Notes under the pieces: model-generated
The model's database searches: none
Told to the model about the DNA's origin: nothing
What the model saw: the letters and a program-made list of their open reading frames with translations, nothing else
DNA from: Blastococcus sp. TML/M2B
GTDB lineage: Bacteria > Actinomycetota > Actinomycetes > Mycobacteriales > Geodermatophilaceae
Reading direction: 5' to 3'
Length of the DNA: 64,000 nt
Assembly: GCF_016612865.1 (NCBI RefSeq)
Contig: NZ_JAENZZ010000001.1
Span: forward strand, 992,001-1,056,000
Position numbers and translations under genes: made by a program
In this document: one piece after another, positions 17,856 to 27,948 of the stretch
Layout: the number at the start of each line of letters is the position of its first letter
How positions within the stretch are numbered: position 1 is the stretch's first letter

Positions 17856-18133
17856 CGGTGCAGGTGGTGCTGCCCGGGGTGCTGGCCGACCTGGCCGGCG
17901 GGGCGAAGCACCTCGACGTCGAGCCGGCCGGCGGCACGCTGGGCGGGCTGCTCGACGTGCTGGCCGCGGAGCACCCGGCGCTGGGCCGGCGGATCCGGGA
18001 CGAGACCGGTCAGGTGCGCCGGTTCGTGCGGGTCTTCGTGGACGGCGAGGACGTCCGCTGGCAGGGCGGGCTGGCCGCGGCCGTGCCCGACGGCGCCGTC
18101 GTCCAGGTGTTGCCCTCGATCGCCGGCGGGTGA
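17852..18133 (+). CDS. MoaD/ThiS-family ubiquitin-like sulfur carrier
   Basis: The 93-residue protein has the beta-grasp pattern of MoaD/ThiS proteins (GGTLGGLLDVLAAEHPAL, FVRVFVDGEDVR, DGAVVQVLPSIAGG) and ends in the diagnostic C-terminal Gly-Gly. That end can be adenylated and thiocarboxylated by a MoeB-type E1 enzyme. No moaE, moeB or thiazole gene is nearby. The partner is the BNR propeller gene it overlaps by ATGA, so a sulfur-transfer or protein-tagging role outside molybdopterin synthesis is possible. A general MoaD paralog is the alternative. Confidence 0.85.
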   Translation: MTVQVVLPGVLADLAGGAKHLDVEPAGGTLGGLLDVLAAEHPALGRRIRDETGQVRRFVRVFVDGEDVRWQGGLAAAVPDGAVVQVLPSIAGG

Positions 18134-18148
18134 GCCCGGCTCATCGGG

Positions 18149-18391
18149 TCAGAGCGCGGCGAGCTCCGCGCAGGTCTCGCACAGCTGCTGGTCGTCGTAG
18201 CCCTCCGGCGGCCACGGCTGCTGCTCGTCGATGGAGACGTAGGCGCCGCACAGCGCCTTGCGGCTCTGCCCGCTGACCCGGCCGATGGTGGCGTGCGCCG
18301 GGCCGATCTGGCGCGGCTGGAGCCCGCCCACGCCGAAGGAGCCGACCATCACGACCGCGTGTGCGGTGCCGTACGCGTAGACGCTGGTCAT
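18149..18391 (-). CDS. Small hypothetical protein with CxxC
   Basis: The ATG at 18391 gives an 80-residue protein, MTSVYAYGTAHAVVMVGSFG onward, ending QLCETCAELAAL. It has three cysteines, ALCGAYVS and LCETC, which might bind a metal, as in small actinobacterial DUF3039-like proteins. An upstream in-frame ATG at 18460 would add 23 disordered-looking residues. The gene is convergent with the MoaD-like gene, 15 bases away. I recognise no function. Confidence 0.6.
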   Translation of the reverse strand: MTSVYAYGTAHAVVMVGSFGVGGLQPRQIGPAHATIGRVSGQSRKALCGAYVSIDEQQPWPPEGYDDQQLCETCAELAAL

Positions 18392-18483
18392 GCCGCCAGG
18401 GTCCGAGCCCCGGCAGTCCGGGGCCAGCACCGCCGGGTGCGTGTTCGGCGCAGGCGTCACTCGCGCCCCGCGCGTCGCTGCGG

Positions 18484-19383
18484 CTACCGGGGGCCGAGCG
18501 CGGCGGCCAGGGCGGCGCGGACCTCCGCGGTCTCGGCCGCGCCGGCCGGCAGCTGCGGCAGCCGCATGGCCGGCCCGGGGATCAGGCCGAGCAGGGACAG
18601 CGCCAGCTTCGAGCGCAGCGCGCCGTTGCCCGTGCCGGAGATCAGGTCGATCACCGGGAGCACGGACCGGAAGACCTCGCGGGCCCGCTCCGGCTCGCCG
18701 GCCTCCGCGAGCGCGATCACCTCGGCGAGCTGCCGGCCGACCAGGTGCCCCGCCATGCTCACCATGCCCACCGCGCCGACGGACAGGAACGGCAGCAGCA
18801 GGCCGTCGTCCCCGCAGTACCAGGCCAACCCGGTCTCAGGGATCAGCCGGAGGGCGGCGGCCGGGTCCCCGGTCGCGTCCTTGACTGCGGTGATCCGCGG
18901 GTGCGCGGCGAGCCGGCGCAGCGAGTCCGCGCTCAGCCGCAGGCCGGTCCGCGCGGGGACGTCGTAGAGCATCACCGGCAGCTCGGAGGCGTCCGCGACG
19001 GCGGTGAGGTGCGCGAGGACGCCGTCCTGCGACGGGCGCGAGTAGTAGGGGGTGACCGCCAGCAGGCCGTCGGCGCCGGCGTCGGCCGCCGCGCGCGCCA
19101 GGCCGGTCGCGTGCCGGGTGTCGTACGAGCCGGCGCCGGCCAGCACCACCGCGCGCCCGGCGACCGCGTCGACGACGACCCGCACCAGGTCCGCCTTCTC
19201 GCGGTCGGAGGTGGTCGGCGCCTCGCCGGTCGTGCCGTTGAGCACCAGGCCGTCGTGCCCGGCGTCGACCAGGTGGACGGCGAGCCGCGCGGCGGCGTCC
19301 AGATCCACGGCGCCGTCGTCGGTCATGGGCGTGACCACCGCCGTCAGCAGCGCACCGAACGGCCGGGCGGGGGAGACGGGCAT
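18484..19383 (-). CDS. dapA: 4-hydroxy-tetrahydrodipicolinate synthase family protein
   Basis: The 299-residue TIM-barrel aldolase has the DapA signature. It has T51-T52 in NGTTGEAPT, Y114 in TPYYSRPSQ, Y140 in VMLYDVPARTG, and Schiff-base K168 in ITAVKDATGD. The closing region GAVGMVSMAGHLVG is also typical. DapA condenses pyruvate with aspartate semialdehyde in lysine and diaminopimelate synthesis in the cytoplasm. It is not in an operon with other dap genes: the acyl-CoA dehydrogenase gene is divergent from it and a small hypothetical gene follows. Some related proteins are keto-acid aldolases, but the conserved Arg after Tyr140 (PARTG) favours DapA. Confidence 0.88.
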   Translation of the reverse strand: MPVSPARPFGALLTAVVTPMTDDGAVDLDAAARLAVHLVDAGHDGLVLNGTTGEAPTTSDREKADLVRVVVDAVAGRAVVLAGAGSYDTRHATGLARAAADAGADGLLAVTPYYSRPSQDGVLAHLTAVADASELPVMLYDVPARTGLRLSADSLRRLAAHPRITAVKDATGDPAAALRLIPETGLAWYCGDDGLLLPFLSVGAVGMVSMAGHLVGRQLAEVIALAEAGEPERAREVFRSVLPVIDLISGTGNGALRSKLALSLLGLIPGPAMRLPQLPAGAAETAEVRAALAAALGPR

Positions 19384-19497
19384 GGCCGGGAAATCTACGG
19401 GGCGGGAGCCGGCCGACCGCCCGCCGGGAGCGTGTGACCTGGGACTCAGAACCGTCGGCGGGGTCGGTTATCTTCTCCGCAGCCTCCGCCTGGGGGC

Positions 19498-20664
<1,167 letters not shown>

Positions 20665-20718
20665 GCGGTCGACCGGTCCCCGTCCCGCCCGCTCGTCGCA
20701 CCGCCCCGGAGGCCCGCA

Positions 20719-21522
20719 GTGAGCACCCCCGACCAGGTCGAGCCGACCGTCCGCACCGAGCGGACCGGGCACGTCCTGCTCGTCACGATCAACCGGCCGG
20801 CGGCCCGCAACGCCCTCGACCTGGACGTCGCCATCCGGCTCGCCGACGCCCTCGACACCGCCGAGGCCGACCCGGGGATCCGCTGCCTCGTGCTCACCGG
20901 AGCGGGCGACCAGGCGTTCTCCGCCGGGGCCGACCTCAAGGCCCTGGCCCGGGGGGAGCGGGCGATCGTGCCCGGTCGCGAGCACTATGGGTTCGCCGGC
21001 GTCGTGCGCCACCCGACGAGCACGCCGGTCATCGCCGCGGTCAACGGCGCGGCGCTGGGCGGCGGCACCGAGTTGGCGCTCGCCGCCGACCTCGTCGTCG
21101 CCGCGGAGCACGCCACGTTCGGGGTGCCGGAGGTCACGCGCGGCCTGCTCGCCGCCGCCGGCGGGGTGTTCCGGCTGCCCGAGCAGCTGCCGCGCAAGGT
21201 CGCGATGCGCCTGGTCCTCACCGGCGAGCCGATGAGCGCTGCGGAGGCGCTGCGCTGGGGGCTGGTGAACGAGGTGGTGCCGGCCGCCGACGTGGTGCCG
21301 ACGGCGCTGCGGCTGGCCGAGGTGATCGCGTCCAACGCCCCGCTGGCGGTGCAGGCCAGCAAGCGGCTGGCGCTGGGCATCGTCGACGGCGACCGGCCCG
21401 CCGAGTCCGCCCCGTGGGACCGCTCGGGCGCGGAGATGGGCCGGCTGCTCGCCTCCGCCGACGCTGCCGAGGGCATCGCGGCGTTCGCGGAGAAGCGTCC
21501 CCCGCGGTGGACGGCCGGCTGA
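20719..21522 (+). CDS. Enoyl-CoA hydratase/isomerase (crotonase family)
   Basis: The 267-residue crotonase-fold protein has the oxyanion-hole segment AFSAGADLKAL and AALGGGTELALAADLV. Both acidic residues of hydratases are present, Glu in GGGTELAL and Glu in FGVPEVTRGLL. This supports hydration of trans-2-enoyl-CoA rather than a non-hydratase crotonase activity. A CGGAGG ribosome site precedes the GTG. Its position just after the acyl-CoA dehydrogenase gene fits a short beta-oxidation operon. Confidence 0.9.
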   Translation: MSTPDQVEPTVRTERTGHVLLVTINRPAARNALDLDVAIRLADALDTAEADPGIRCLVLTGAGDQAFSAGADLKALARGERAIVPGREHYGFAGVVRHPTSTPVIAAVNGAALGGGTELALAADLVVAAEHATFGVPEVTRGLLAAAGGVFRLPEQLPRKVAMRLVLTGEPMSAAEALRWGLVNEVVPAADVVPTALRLAEVIASNAPLAVQASKRLALGIVDGDRPAESAPWDRSGAEMGRLLASADAAEGIAAFAEKRPPRWTAG

Positions 21523-21583
21523 GCGCCCGGCCGTTTCGCCGTCGCGGGGGTGAGCGGCGGCCGGCGCGGGCAGGTACCCCCGC

Positions 21584-23287
21584 ATGAGCACCGCCGCCCC
21601 GCGCCTGCCCGACGCCCTGCAGGCGCTCCGCGACCTCCTGGCGGAGGCGCCGCTGCACCTCGACGTCGCCGGCCGGGACGAGGCGCGCCGCTCGGCCCGC
21701 GCCGTCGTCGACCAGGTCGACGACTACCTGCTCCCGCGGCTGCGCGACCTCGACGCCCCCCTGCTGGCGGTCGTCGGCGGCTCCACCGGCGCCGGTAAGT
21801 CCACCCTGGTCAACAGCCTGCTGGGCGTCCCCGTGACCACCGCCGGCGTGCTGCGCCCGACCACCCGCGCGCCCGTGCTGGTCTGCGCACCGACGGACCG
21901 GGACGCCTTCGCCGGTGACCGCGTGCTGCCGGGCCTGGCCCGCAGCACCGGGGAGGGCGAGGTCACCGGCGGGCTGCGGCTCGTGGTCAGCGACGCGCTG
22001 CCACCCGGGCTGGCCGTGCTCGACGCCCCCGACGTCGACTCGGTGGTGGAGACCAACCGCGAGCTGGCCGGCCAGCTCCTCGCCGCCGCCGACCTCTGGC
22101 TGTTCGTCACCACCGCCGCGCGGTACGCCGACGCCGTCCCGTGGGAGCTGCTGCGCACCGCTCAGGAGCGCGGCACCGCGCTGGCCGTCGTCCTGGACCG
22201 GGTGCCGCCGGAGGCCGCCCGGGAGATCGCCGACGACCTCGGCGGGATGCTGCGCAGGGCGGGCCTCGAGGCGGCCCGGCTGTTCGTCGTCGAGGAGCGC
22301 CCGCTGGAGGGCGGCTTCCTGCCCGAGGACCAGGTCGCGCCGCTGCGCGCCTGGCTGCACGGCCTGGCCGCGGACCAGGAGCAGCGCGCCGCCGTCGTCC
22401 GGCAGACCCTCGCCGGCGCGCTGGACAGCCTGGCCGCCCGGGTCGAGGGGGTGGCCGGGCAGGTCCGGGCCCAGGAGGACGCGGCGGAGGCGCTGCGGGC
22501 GGCGGCCGACGCCGCCTACGCCCGCGCCTGCACGAGCGTCTCCGACGGCGTGGCCAGCGGGGCGCTGCTGCGCGGGGAGGTGCTGGCCCGCTGGCAGGAG
22601 TTCGTCGGCACCGGCGAGTGGATGCGCACGCTGCAGGGCCACGTCGGCCGGCTGCGCGACCGGATCACGGCCTCGCTCACCGGTCGCCCGGCCGCCGGCG
22701 CCGGGCTGCAGCAGGCGCTGGAGTCCGGCGTCGAGACGCTGCTGCGCGACGCCGCCGAGGAGGCCGCCGAGCGCACGGTCACCGCCTGGCGTGGTACGCC
22801 CGGGGGCCCCGGCCTGATCGCGGACCGGCACCGCGAGCTGGAGACCGCCTCGGCGGAGTTCGCCGAGGCGGCGTCGGCGGAGGTGCGCGACTGGCAGGGC
22901 GGGGTGCTGGACCTGGTGCGCAGCGAGGGCGCCGGCAAGCGGACCCGCGCCCGCACGCTCTCCTGGGGCGTCAACGGCGCCGGGGCCGTCGTCATGATGG
23001 CGGTGTTCGCCTCCACGGGCGGGCTGACCGGCGGCGAGGTCGCGGTCGCCGGCGGGACGACGGCGCTGGGCCAGCGGGTGCTGGAGGCGGTGTTCGGCGA
23101 CGCCGCGGTGCGGTCGCTGGCCGCCCGGGCCCGCGCGGACCTGGAGCAGCGCGCCGACCGGCTGCTCACCGACGAGCGCGGCCGCTTCGACGCGCTGGTC
23201 GACGCCGCGGCGCCACCCGAGGGGGCCGTCGAGGCGCTGCGGGCCGCCTTCGCGGAGCTCACCGCGGCGCGTGGGGACCGGCGATGA
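21584..23287 (+). CDS. Dynamin-like GTPase, DynA-type
   Basis: The 567-residue GTPase has the P-loop GGSTGAGKST (about 65-74), the switch segment RPTTRAPV, a DxxG-like LDAPDVDSV and a G4-like VLDRVPPE. A long helical region with a hydrophobic stretch near 467-490 (AVVMMAVFASTGGLTGG) could dip into the membrane. Size, layout and tight pairing with a second GTPase carrying two transmembrane helices match the Streptomyces DynA/DynB bacterial dynamins that stabilise sporulation septa. The two genes overlap by ATGA. The family is inferred from architecture. IniA/IniC-type dynamins or generic YfjP-like GTPases are alternatives. Confidence 0.7.
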   Translation: MSTAAPRLPDALQALRDLLAEAPLHLDVAGRDEARRSARAVVDQVDDYLLPRLRDLDAPLLAVVGGSTGAGKSTLVNSLLGVPVTTAGVLRPTTRAPVLVCAPTDRDAFAGDRVLPGLARSTGEGEVTGGLRLVVSDALPPGLAVLDAPDVDSVVETNRELAGQLLAAADLWLFVTTAARYADAVPWELLRTAQERGTALAVVLDRVPPEAAREIADDLGGMLRRAGLEAARLFVVEERPLEGGFLPEDQVAPLRAWLHGLAADQEQRAAVVRQTLAGALDSLAARVEGVAGQVRAQEDAAEALRAAADAAYARACTSVSDGVASGALLRGEVLARWQEFVGTGEWMRTLQGHVGRLRDRITASLTGRPAAGAGLQQALESGVETLLRDAAEEAAERTVTAWRGTPGGPGLIADRHRELETASAEFAEAASAEVRDWQGGVLDLVRSEGAGKRTRARTLSWGVNGAGAVVMMAVFASTGGLTGGEVAVAGGTTALGQRVLEAVFGDAAVRSLAARARADLEQRADRLLTDERGRFDALVDAAAPPEGAVEALRAAFAELTAARGDRR

Positions 23288-24870
23288 GGCGGCGGGACCG
23301 CGGCGAGCTGCCGCTGGGGGACCGGCTGGCCGCGCTCCGGGAGGCGGTCGAGGTCGCCGAGGGGCGGCTGGAGGTCCCGGACGTCGCCCGCGCGCGGACG
23401 CTGCTGGCCAAGGCCGGTGCGCGGGAAGCGCTCGGGGACGCCACCGTCGTCGCGCTGGCCGGCGCCACCGGCAGCGGCAAGTCCACGATGTTCAACGAGC
23501 TCTCCGGTGCCGAGGTGAGCACGCCCGGCGTCCGGCGGCCGACCACCGGGGTCGCGCACGCCTCGGTCTGGGGCGAGGCCGGCGCCGACCGGCTGCTCGA
23601 CTGGCTCGAGGTGCCCCGCCGCCACCGCGTCGCCGGCACCCCGGAGCTCGACGGCCTGGTGCTGCTCGACCTGCCCGATCACGACAGCGTCCGGCTGGAG
23701 CACCGGCTCGAGGTGGACCGGCTGGTCGAGCTCGTCGACGTGCTGGTGTGGGTGCTGGACCCGCAGAAGTACGCCGACCAGGCGGTGCACGGCCGCTACC
23801 TGGCGCCGATGGCCGGGCACGCCGGCGTGCTCGTCGTCGTCCTCAACCAGATCGACCGGCTCGACGAGCAGGCGGCCGCGGCCTGCCTGGCCGACCTGCG
23901 CCGGCTGCTGGACGCCGAGGGTCTGGCCGACGCCCCGGTGATCGCCACCTCGGCGCGCACCGGCGCGGGCCTGGCCGAGCTGCGCGCCGAGCTGGCCCGC
24001 CGGGTCTCCGCCCGGCGGGCGGCGTCCGAGCGGCTCACCGCCGACGTGCGGGCCACCGCCGCCGCGCTGGCCGCCCACTGCCCGGACGGCGACGCCGGGG
24101 CGGGCTCCGGTCGCGCGGCCGAGACCGAGCTGACCGGAGCCCTGGCGGGGGCCGCCGGGGTGCCGGTGGTGGCGGCGGCGGTGGAGCGCTCCGCCGTCCG
24201 CGACGGCGCGGCGCGCACCGGCTGGCCGCTGCTGCGCTGGGTCCGGCGGCTGCGCCCCGATCCGCTGGAGCGGCTGCACCTGGGCGACGAGCGGGCCCGG
24301 TCCTCCCTGCCGGTGGCCGGGGCCGTGCAGCAGGCGGCGATGACCGCCGCGCTGCGCCGGGTCCGGACGACGGCCGGCGAGGGGCTGCCGCAGGCCTGGC
24401 GGGACGAGCTGCGGCGCACCGCCGATCGTTCGGAGTCCGGGCTGGCCGACCGGCTCGACCGGGCGGTCACCGGCACCGACCTCGGCCCGACCCGCGTCCC
24501 GGTGTGGCAGCGGGCGGTGGGCGGGCTGCAGTGGGCGCTGCTGGCCTGCGCCCTGGTCGGCGCCCTCTGGTTGCTGGGACTCGCCGTCCTGGGCTGGCTG
24601 CAGCTCGACGACGTGCTGCCGCTGCCCCGGGTGGAGGGCATCCCGATGCCGACCCTGCTGCTGGTCGCCGGCCTGCTCAGCGGGGCGCTGCTCGCGGCCC
24701 TCGCCCGGCCGTTCGTCCATGCCGGGGCCCGACGGCGACGGCGCCGGGCCGAGCAGCGGCTCACCGCGCGGGTGGGCGAGGTGGCCCGGGCGGAGGTGCT
24801 GGAGCCGCTGGAGGGGACCGTCGAGGACGCGCGCGCCTTCTGCGCCGCCGTGGCCCGCGCGGGCAGCTAG
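23284..24870 (+). CDS. Membrane-bound dynamin-like GTPase, DynB-type
   Basis: The 528-residue protein has a GTPase domain with P-loop AGATGSGKST (60-69), RRPTTG switch I, LLDLPDHDSV (DxxG-like) and VLNQIDR (G4, NQID variant of NKxD). It then has a helical arm and two C-terminal transmembrane helices (about 408-440 and 454-479). A basic helix RRRRRRAEQRL follows. Its ATG overlaps the stop of the preceding GTPase gene, so the two should be made in balance and probably form a hetero-complex at the membrane. The resemblance to Streptomyces DynB suggests a role in septation or membrane remodelling. Its stop shares a CTAG with the stop of a convergent broken small gene. Confidence 0.75.
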   Translation: MRRRDRGELPLGDRLAALREAVEVAEGRLEVPDVARARTLLAKAGAREALGDATVVALAGATGSGKSTMFNELSGAEVSTPGVRRPTTGVAHASVWGEAGADRLLDWLEVPRRHRVAGTPELDGLVLLDLPDHDSVRLEHRLEVDRLVELVDVLVWVLDPQKYADQAVHGRYLAPMAGHAGVLVVVLNQIDRLDEQAAAACLADLRRLLDAEGLADAPVIATSARTGAGLAELRAELARRVSARRAASERLTADVRATAAALAAHCPDGDAGAGSGRAAETELTGALAGAAGVPVVAAAVERSAVRDGAARTGWPLLRWVRRLRPDPLERLHLGDERARSSLPVAGAVQQAAMTAALRRVRTTAGEGLPQAWRDELRRTADRSESGLADRLDRAVTGTDLGPTRVPVWQRAVGGLQWALLACALVGALWLLGLAVLGWLQLDDVLPLPRVEGIPMPTLLLVAGLLSGALLAALARPFVHAGARRRRRRAEQRLTARVGEVARAEVLEPLEGTVEDARAFCAAVARAGS

Positions 24871-25101
24871 GGGACCAGCTCGGCCGCGGCGATCATCCGG
24901 CTGAGCGTCTCGGTCCAGGCGGCCTGCACCTCGGCGGGCTGGTCCTCGACGACGGCGCGGATCCCGCCGTCGTCGAGGTCGCCCGGCCCGGGTGACCGCC
25001 TCGAAGCCGAGGCGGAACAGCAGGTCGGTGATCGTCGAGGGGCTCAGTCCGGCATCCGCGAGGGGCTGCAGGATCCATGCGCGCGGGTCCACGTCGGGCA
25101 T
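24867..25101 (-). pseudogene. Small hypothetical gene disrupted by one-base insertion
   Basis: Reading from the ATG at 25101 gives [20 protein letters not shown]...[10 protein letters not shown]. Near 24981-24985 the frame must shift by one base to continue as [20 protein letters not shown] and end ...MIAAAELVP at 24867. The total length is 235 bases, which is 78 codons plus one extra base in a run of G/C. Both halves look like one soluble helical protein of 77 residues. I do not recognise its family. The clean resumption of frame suggests a sequencing error or a very recent mutation. The stop codon overlaps the GTPase stop (shared CTAG). Confidence 0.6.
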
Positions 25102-25197
25102 TCGTGCCGGACCGCGCTCCCGGATGCAGGGGATCCGAGACCGGAGGGGCTCCAGCACTGTGCTTCAGATCGGGCCGACGGGGCCGAAGGACCAGAG

Positions 25198-26544
25198 GTG
25201 ACCATCCCCGGCGCGGAGCCGAGAACCTCCGCACGCAGCGGCCTGCTGGCCGGCATCCCCCGCGGTGCCCGGCTGGACGAGCAGCACTTCCGGAGCCGGC
25301 ACCGGATCATCTCCGCCGTCCTGGCGGCGCACCCGCCGGCCCTGGCCGCGATCGGCCTGGCCCGCGGGGTCGGCGGCTGGCTGCTGTGGGGCCAGCTGGC
25401 CGCGATCGTGGTGCTGCTCGTCCTCGGCTGGACGCTGCGCTCGCAGGTCGCCCGCGCCGCCGTCGTCGGCCTCGGCCTGATGATCGGCGCCGACGTGCTC
25501 GTGCACGTCACCGGCGGCCTCACCGACATGCACATCTGGTTCTACGCGCTGCTGGCCCTCGTGGCGCTCTACCAGATGTGGACCCCGTTCCTGCTGTCCG
25601 TCGGCTTCGTCGCGGTGCACCACGCCGCGATGAGCTACTGGATGCCGGAGTCGGTGTTCTCCACCCACGAGGCGCAGCACAACCCGCTCGGGTTCGCGCT
25701 GCTGCACGCGGTCTTCCTGCTCGCCGAGGCGACGTTCCTCGCCTACGGCTGGAAGTTCACCGAGGACGCCGACCGCGGCCGGCGGGCCGAGCAGCGGCGC
25801 GCCGAGGAGCAGACCCTCGCGCAGGCCGCCGCCCAGGCCGAGCTGGAGCGGGAGCGCGCCCGGGCCGCCGAGGCCGCGGCCGCCGACCTCGCCGCGCGGC
25901 AGCAGCGGGCCGAGCTGATGACCACCCGGGTGGCCGGGCTGGTCGACGCCGGCCGCCGGCTGGACGGCAACGTGGGGACGGCGACATCGGTCATGGCCGG
26001 CCTGCGCGCGGCGATCGCCGAGATCGCGGCGGCGGCGAGCTCGGCGACCGCGACCGCCCACGAGGCCAGCGAGGGGTCGCGGCGCAGCGCGGGGACCGTC
26101 GAGCGGCTCGCGACGACGATGGCCGAGATCGACCAGATCGCGGGCAGCATCTCCGCCATCGCCGACCAGACGAACCTGCTGGCGCTCAACGCCACCATCG
26201 AGGCGGCCCGCGCCGGCGAGACGGGCAAGGGCTTCGCCGTCGTCGCCGGGGAGGTCAAGGACCTGGCGGCGGAGACCGCGCGGGCGACCGAGCGCATCCG
26301 CCGGGTCGTCGACGCCGTACGCGGTGACGTCGATGCGGCCGGGGCCTCGCTCGTCGGTGTGCAGGAGGTCATCCAGGGCGTCGTCGAGGCGCAGACGACC
26401 ATCGCCGCCGCCGTCGAGGAGCAGAGCGCCTCCACGGCGCAGGCCCAGGAGGCGATCGTCGGCGCCTCGCAGGAGGCCAGCCGCATGGCCGCTGACCTGC
26501 AGCGCATCGTCGACGGCGTGCGTTCCGGGGACGGGCAGGCCTGA
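25198..26544 (+). CDS. Methyl-accepting chemotaxis protein with multi-helix membrane sensor
   Basis: Residues about 40-185 contain five or six hydrophobic helices with short loops ([42 protein letters not shown]) and no large extracellular domain. A coiled coil leads to the MCP signalling domain, whose hairpin tip [20 protein letters not shown] is perfectly conserved, followed by [15 protein letters not shown]. The receptor should signal through CheA/CheW. The integral-membrane sensor type is seen in several actinobacteria and may sense membrane state or energy. No che genes are in this window. Confidence 0.9.
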   Translation: MTIPGAEPRTSARSGLLAGIPRGARLDEQHFRSRHRIISAVLAAHPPALAAIGLARGVGGWLLWGQLAAIVVLLVLGWTLRSQVARAAVVGLGLMIGADVLVHVTGGLTDMHIWFYALLALVALYQMWTPFLLSVGFVAVHHAAMSYWMPESVFSTHEAQHNPLGFALLHAVFLLAEATFLAYGWKFTEDADRGRRAEQRRAEEQTLAQAAAQAELERERARAAEAAAADLAARQQRAELMTTRVAGLVDAGRRLDGNVGTATSVMAGLRAAIAEIAAAASSATATAHEASEGSRRSAGTVERLATTMAEIDQIAGSISAIADQTNLLALNATIEAARAGETGKGFAVVAGEVKDLAAETARATERIRRVVDAVRGDVDAAGASLVGVQEVIQGVVEAQTTIAAAVEEQSASTAQAQEAIVGASQEASRMAADLQRIVDGVRSGDGQA

Positions 26545-26602
26545 CGGTCACCCGCCGCAGGTCGCCGTCGGGATCGGTTGTGCCCCGTATTACTGTCCGC
26601 CC

Positions 26603-27719
26603 GTGATCCGCCGCAAGCTGTTGCCGCCACTCGTCGCCGTGCTCGCTCTCCCCGGCCTCGCCGCCTGCGGGGCGGACTCCTCGGGCGACGTGGCCGGCGG
26701 CTCCGCGCAGGCTGCGGAGGCGACCCCCGCCCCGGCCCAGCCGGTCACCTGGGAGTAGGTCGGCACCCCCGACGAGTGCGAGTGCAGCGACGGCACCGAG
26801 TTCCACTACTGGGTGCACGAGGGCGACGCGAGCAAGGTCGCGTTCGTCCTCGAGGGCGGGGGCGCGTGCTTCAGCGGCGCCACCTGCGGGCCCGACGACC
26901 CCACCTCCACGGTGAACCTGGCCGACCAGACCTCCGAGGGGCCGATCGCCCAGGGGCTGATGGACCTGGAGAACCCGGACAACCCGGCACAACCCGCTGG
27001 CCGGCTACAGCGTCGTCTTCGTGCCGTACTGCACCGGCGACCTGCACCTGGGCGACAAGATCCAGGACTACGGCGACGGCGTCGTCGTCGAGCACAAGGG
27101 GCGGGTCAACGCCACGACCGCCCTGGAGGGCATGGCCGAGGCGTTCCCCGACGCCGAGGAGGTGGTCGTCGTGGGCTTCAGCGCCGGCTCGGCGGGCGCG
27201 CCGCTGTACGGCGGCCTGGCCCACGACCTGCTGCCCGACGCCGAGATCTCGGTGCTCGCCGACGCGTCCGGCGCCTACCCCGGGGACGAGCTGATCACCA
27301 GCGCCATCGGCGGGCTGTGGGGCATCTTCGACGACCTGCCCGAGTGGCCCGAGAGCGCCGGCCAGCCGCAGTCGGCCTGGTCGCTGCCGGGCCTGTTCGT
27401 GCAGTCCGGGCGGCACGTCCCCGGCATCCGGTTCGCGACGATCGACACCGCCGAGGACCGCGTGCAGCGCGACTTCACCGAGCTGATCGGCTTCGGCAGC
27501 ACGCCGCTGCTGGAGCTGATCGACACCAACGCCGCGTTCGTGGCCGCCAGCGGCATCGACGTCAGCACCTGGGTCGGGCCGGGGAGGCAGCACGTCAGCA
27601 CCGCCGACGACGACGTCCTCTACGGCAGCGAGGTCGACGGCACGGCGCTGGTGGACTGGGTCCGCGACTTCCTCGCCGGCGACGAGGTCCCCGACGTCCG
27701 CTGCGCCGACTGCAGCTGA
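26603..27719 (+). pseudogene. Pectinacetylesterase-family lipoprotein, disrupted by stop and frameshift
   Basis: The GTG at 26603 starts a lipoprotein signal (VAVLALPGLAACG). An in-frame TAG at 26756-26758 interrupts it just before VGTPDECECSDGTEFHYWV. The frame must then gain one base near 26985-26988 to read HNPLAGYSVVFVPYCTGDLH and finish at 27719. The body matches the pectinacetylesterase/Notum-like alpha/beta hydrolases: FVLEGGGACFSGATC (oxyanion region), nucleophile motif VVVGFSAGSAG, and a late Asp/His region. It would be an extracytoplasmic carbohydrate esterase. Two lesions in one gene argue for real decay more than in its neighbours, but it sits in an indel-rich stretch. The TAG may replace an expected TGG. 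Confidence 0.75.
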
Positions 27720-27739
27720 CCGCCCCGCGCCCCCGCGAC

Positions 27740-27823
27740 GATCAGGGAACCTGATCCCCGAGCGTCCTCCCTCACCGTGCACCGTAAGGGAGGACGCTCG
27801 ACGATCAGGTCAGCTGATCGTCG
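27740..27823. repeat. Cluster of three nested/adjacent inverted repeats
   Basis: Three hairpins lie side by side. GATCAGG/CCTGATC has a 3-nt loop (27740-27756). A perfect 14-bp stem has its arms at 27759-27772 and 27787-27800. A 10-bp stem CGACGATCAG/CTGATCGTCG spans 27799-27823. The outer two share the GATCAG core. The cluster follows the pectinacetylesterase gene and precedes the FKBP gene, so it can end transcription. It also resembles a mobile palindromic (REP/BIME-like) unit. Confidence 0.8.
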
Positions 27824-27948
27824 CGCCGCGTCGGCGACCGGTCGGCGCGGCTCGCTCTGGGACGATGGGCGGGTGGCCGCGACCGGCCGCACCGAGACCG
27901 GCTCGCTCCGCGGGCCCGACCCGAGCGCTGCTCGCCAGGAGTGACCTG

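Noticed and set aside
22516-25158. An 880-codon open frame on the minus strand
   Set aside because: It is antisense to the two dynamin-like GTPases. Only its first 40 or so codons (from 25101) look like protein, and these belong to the frameshifted small gene.
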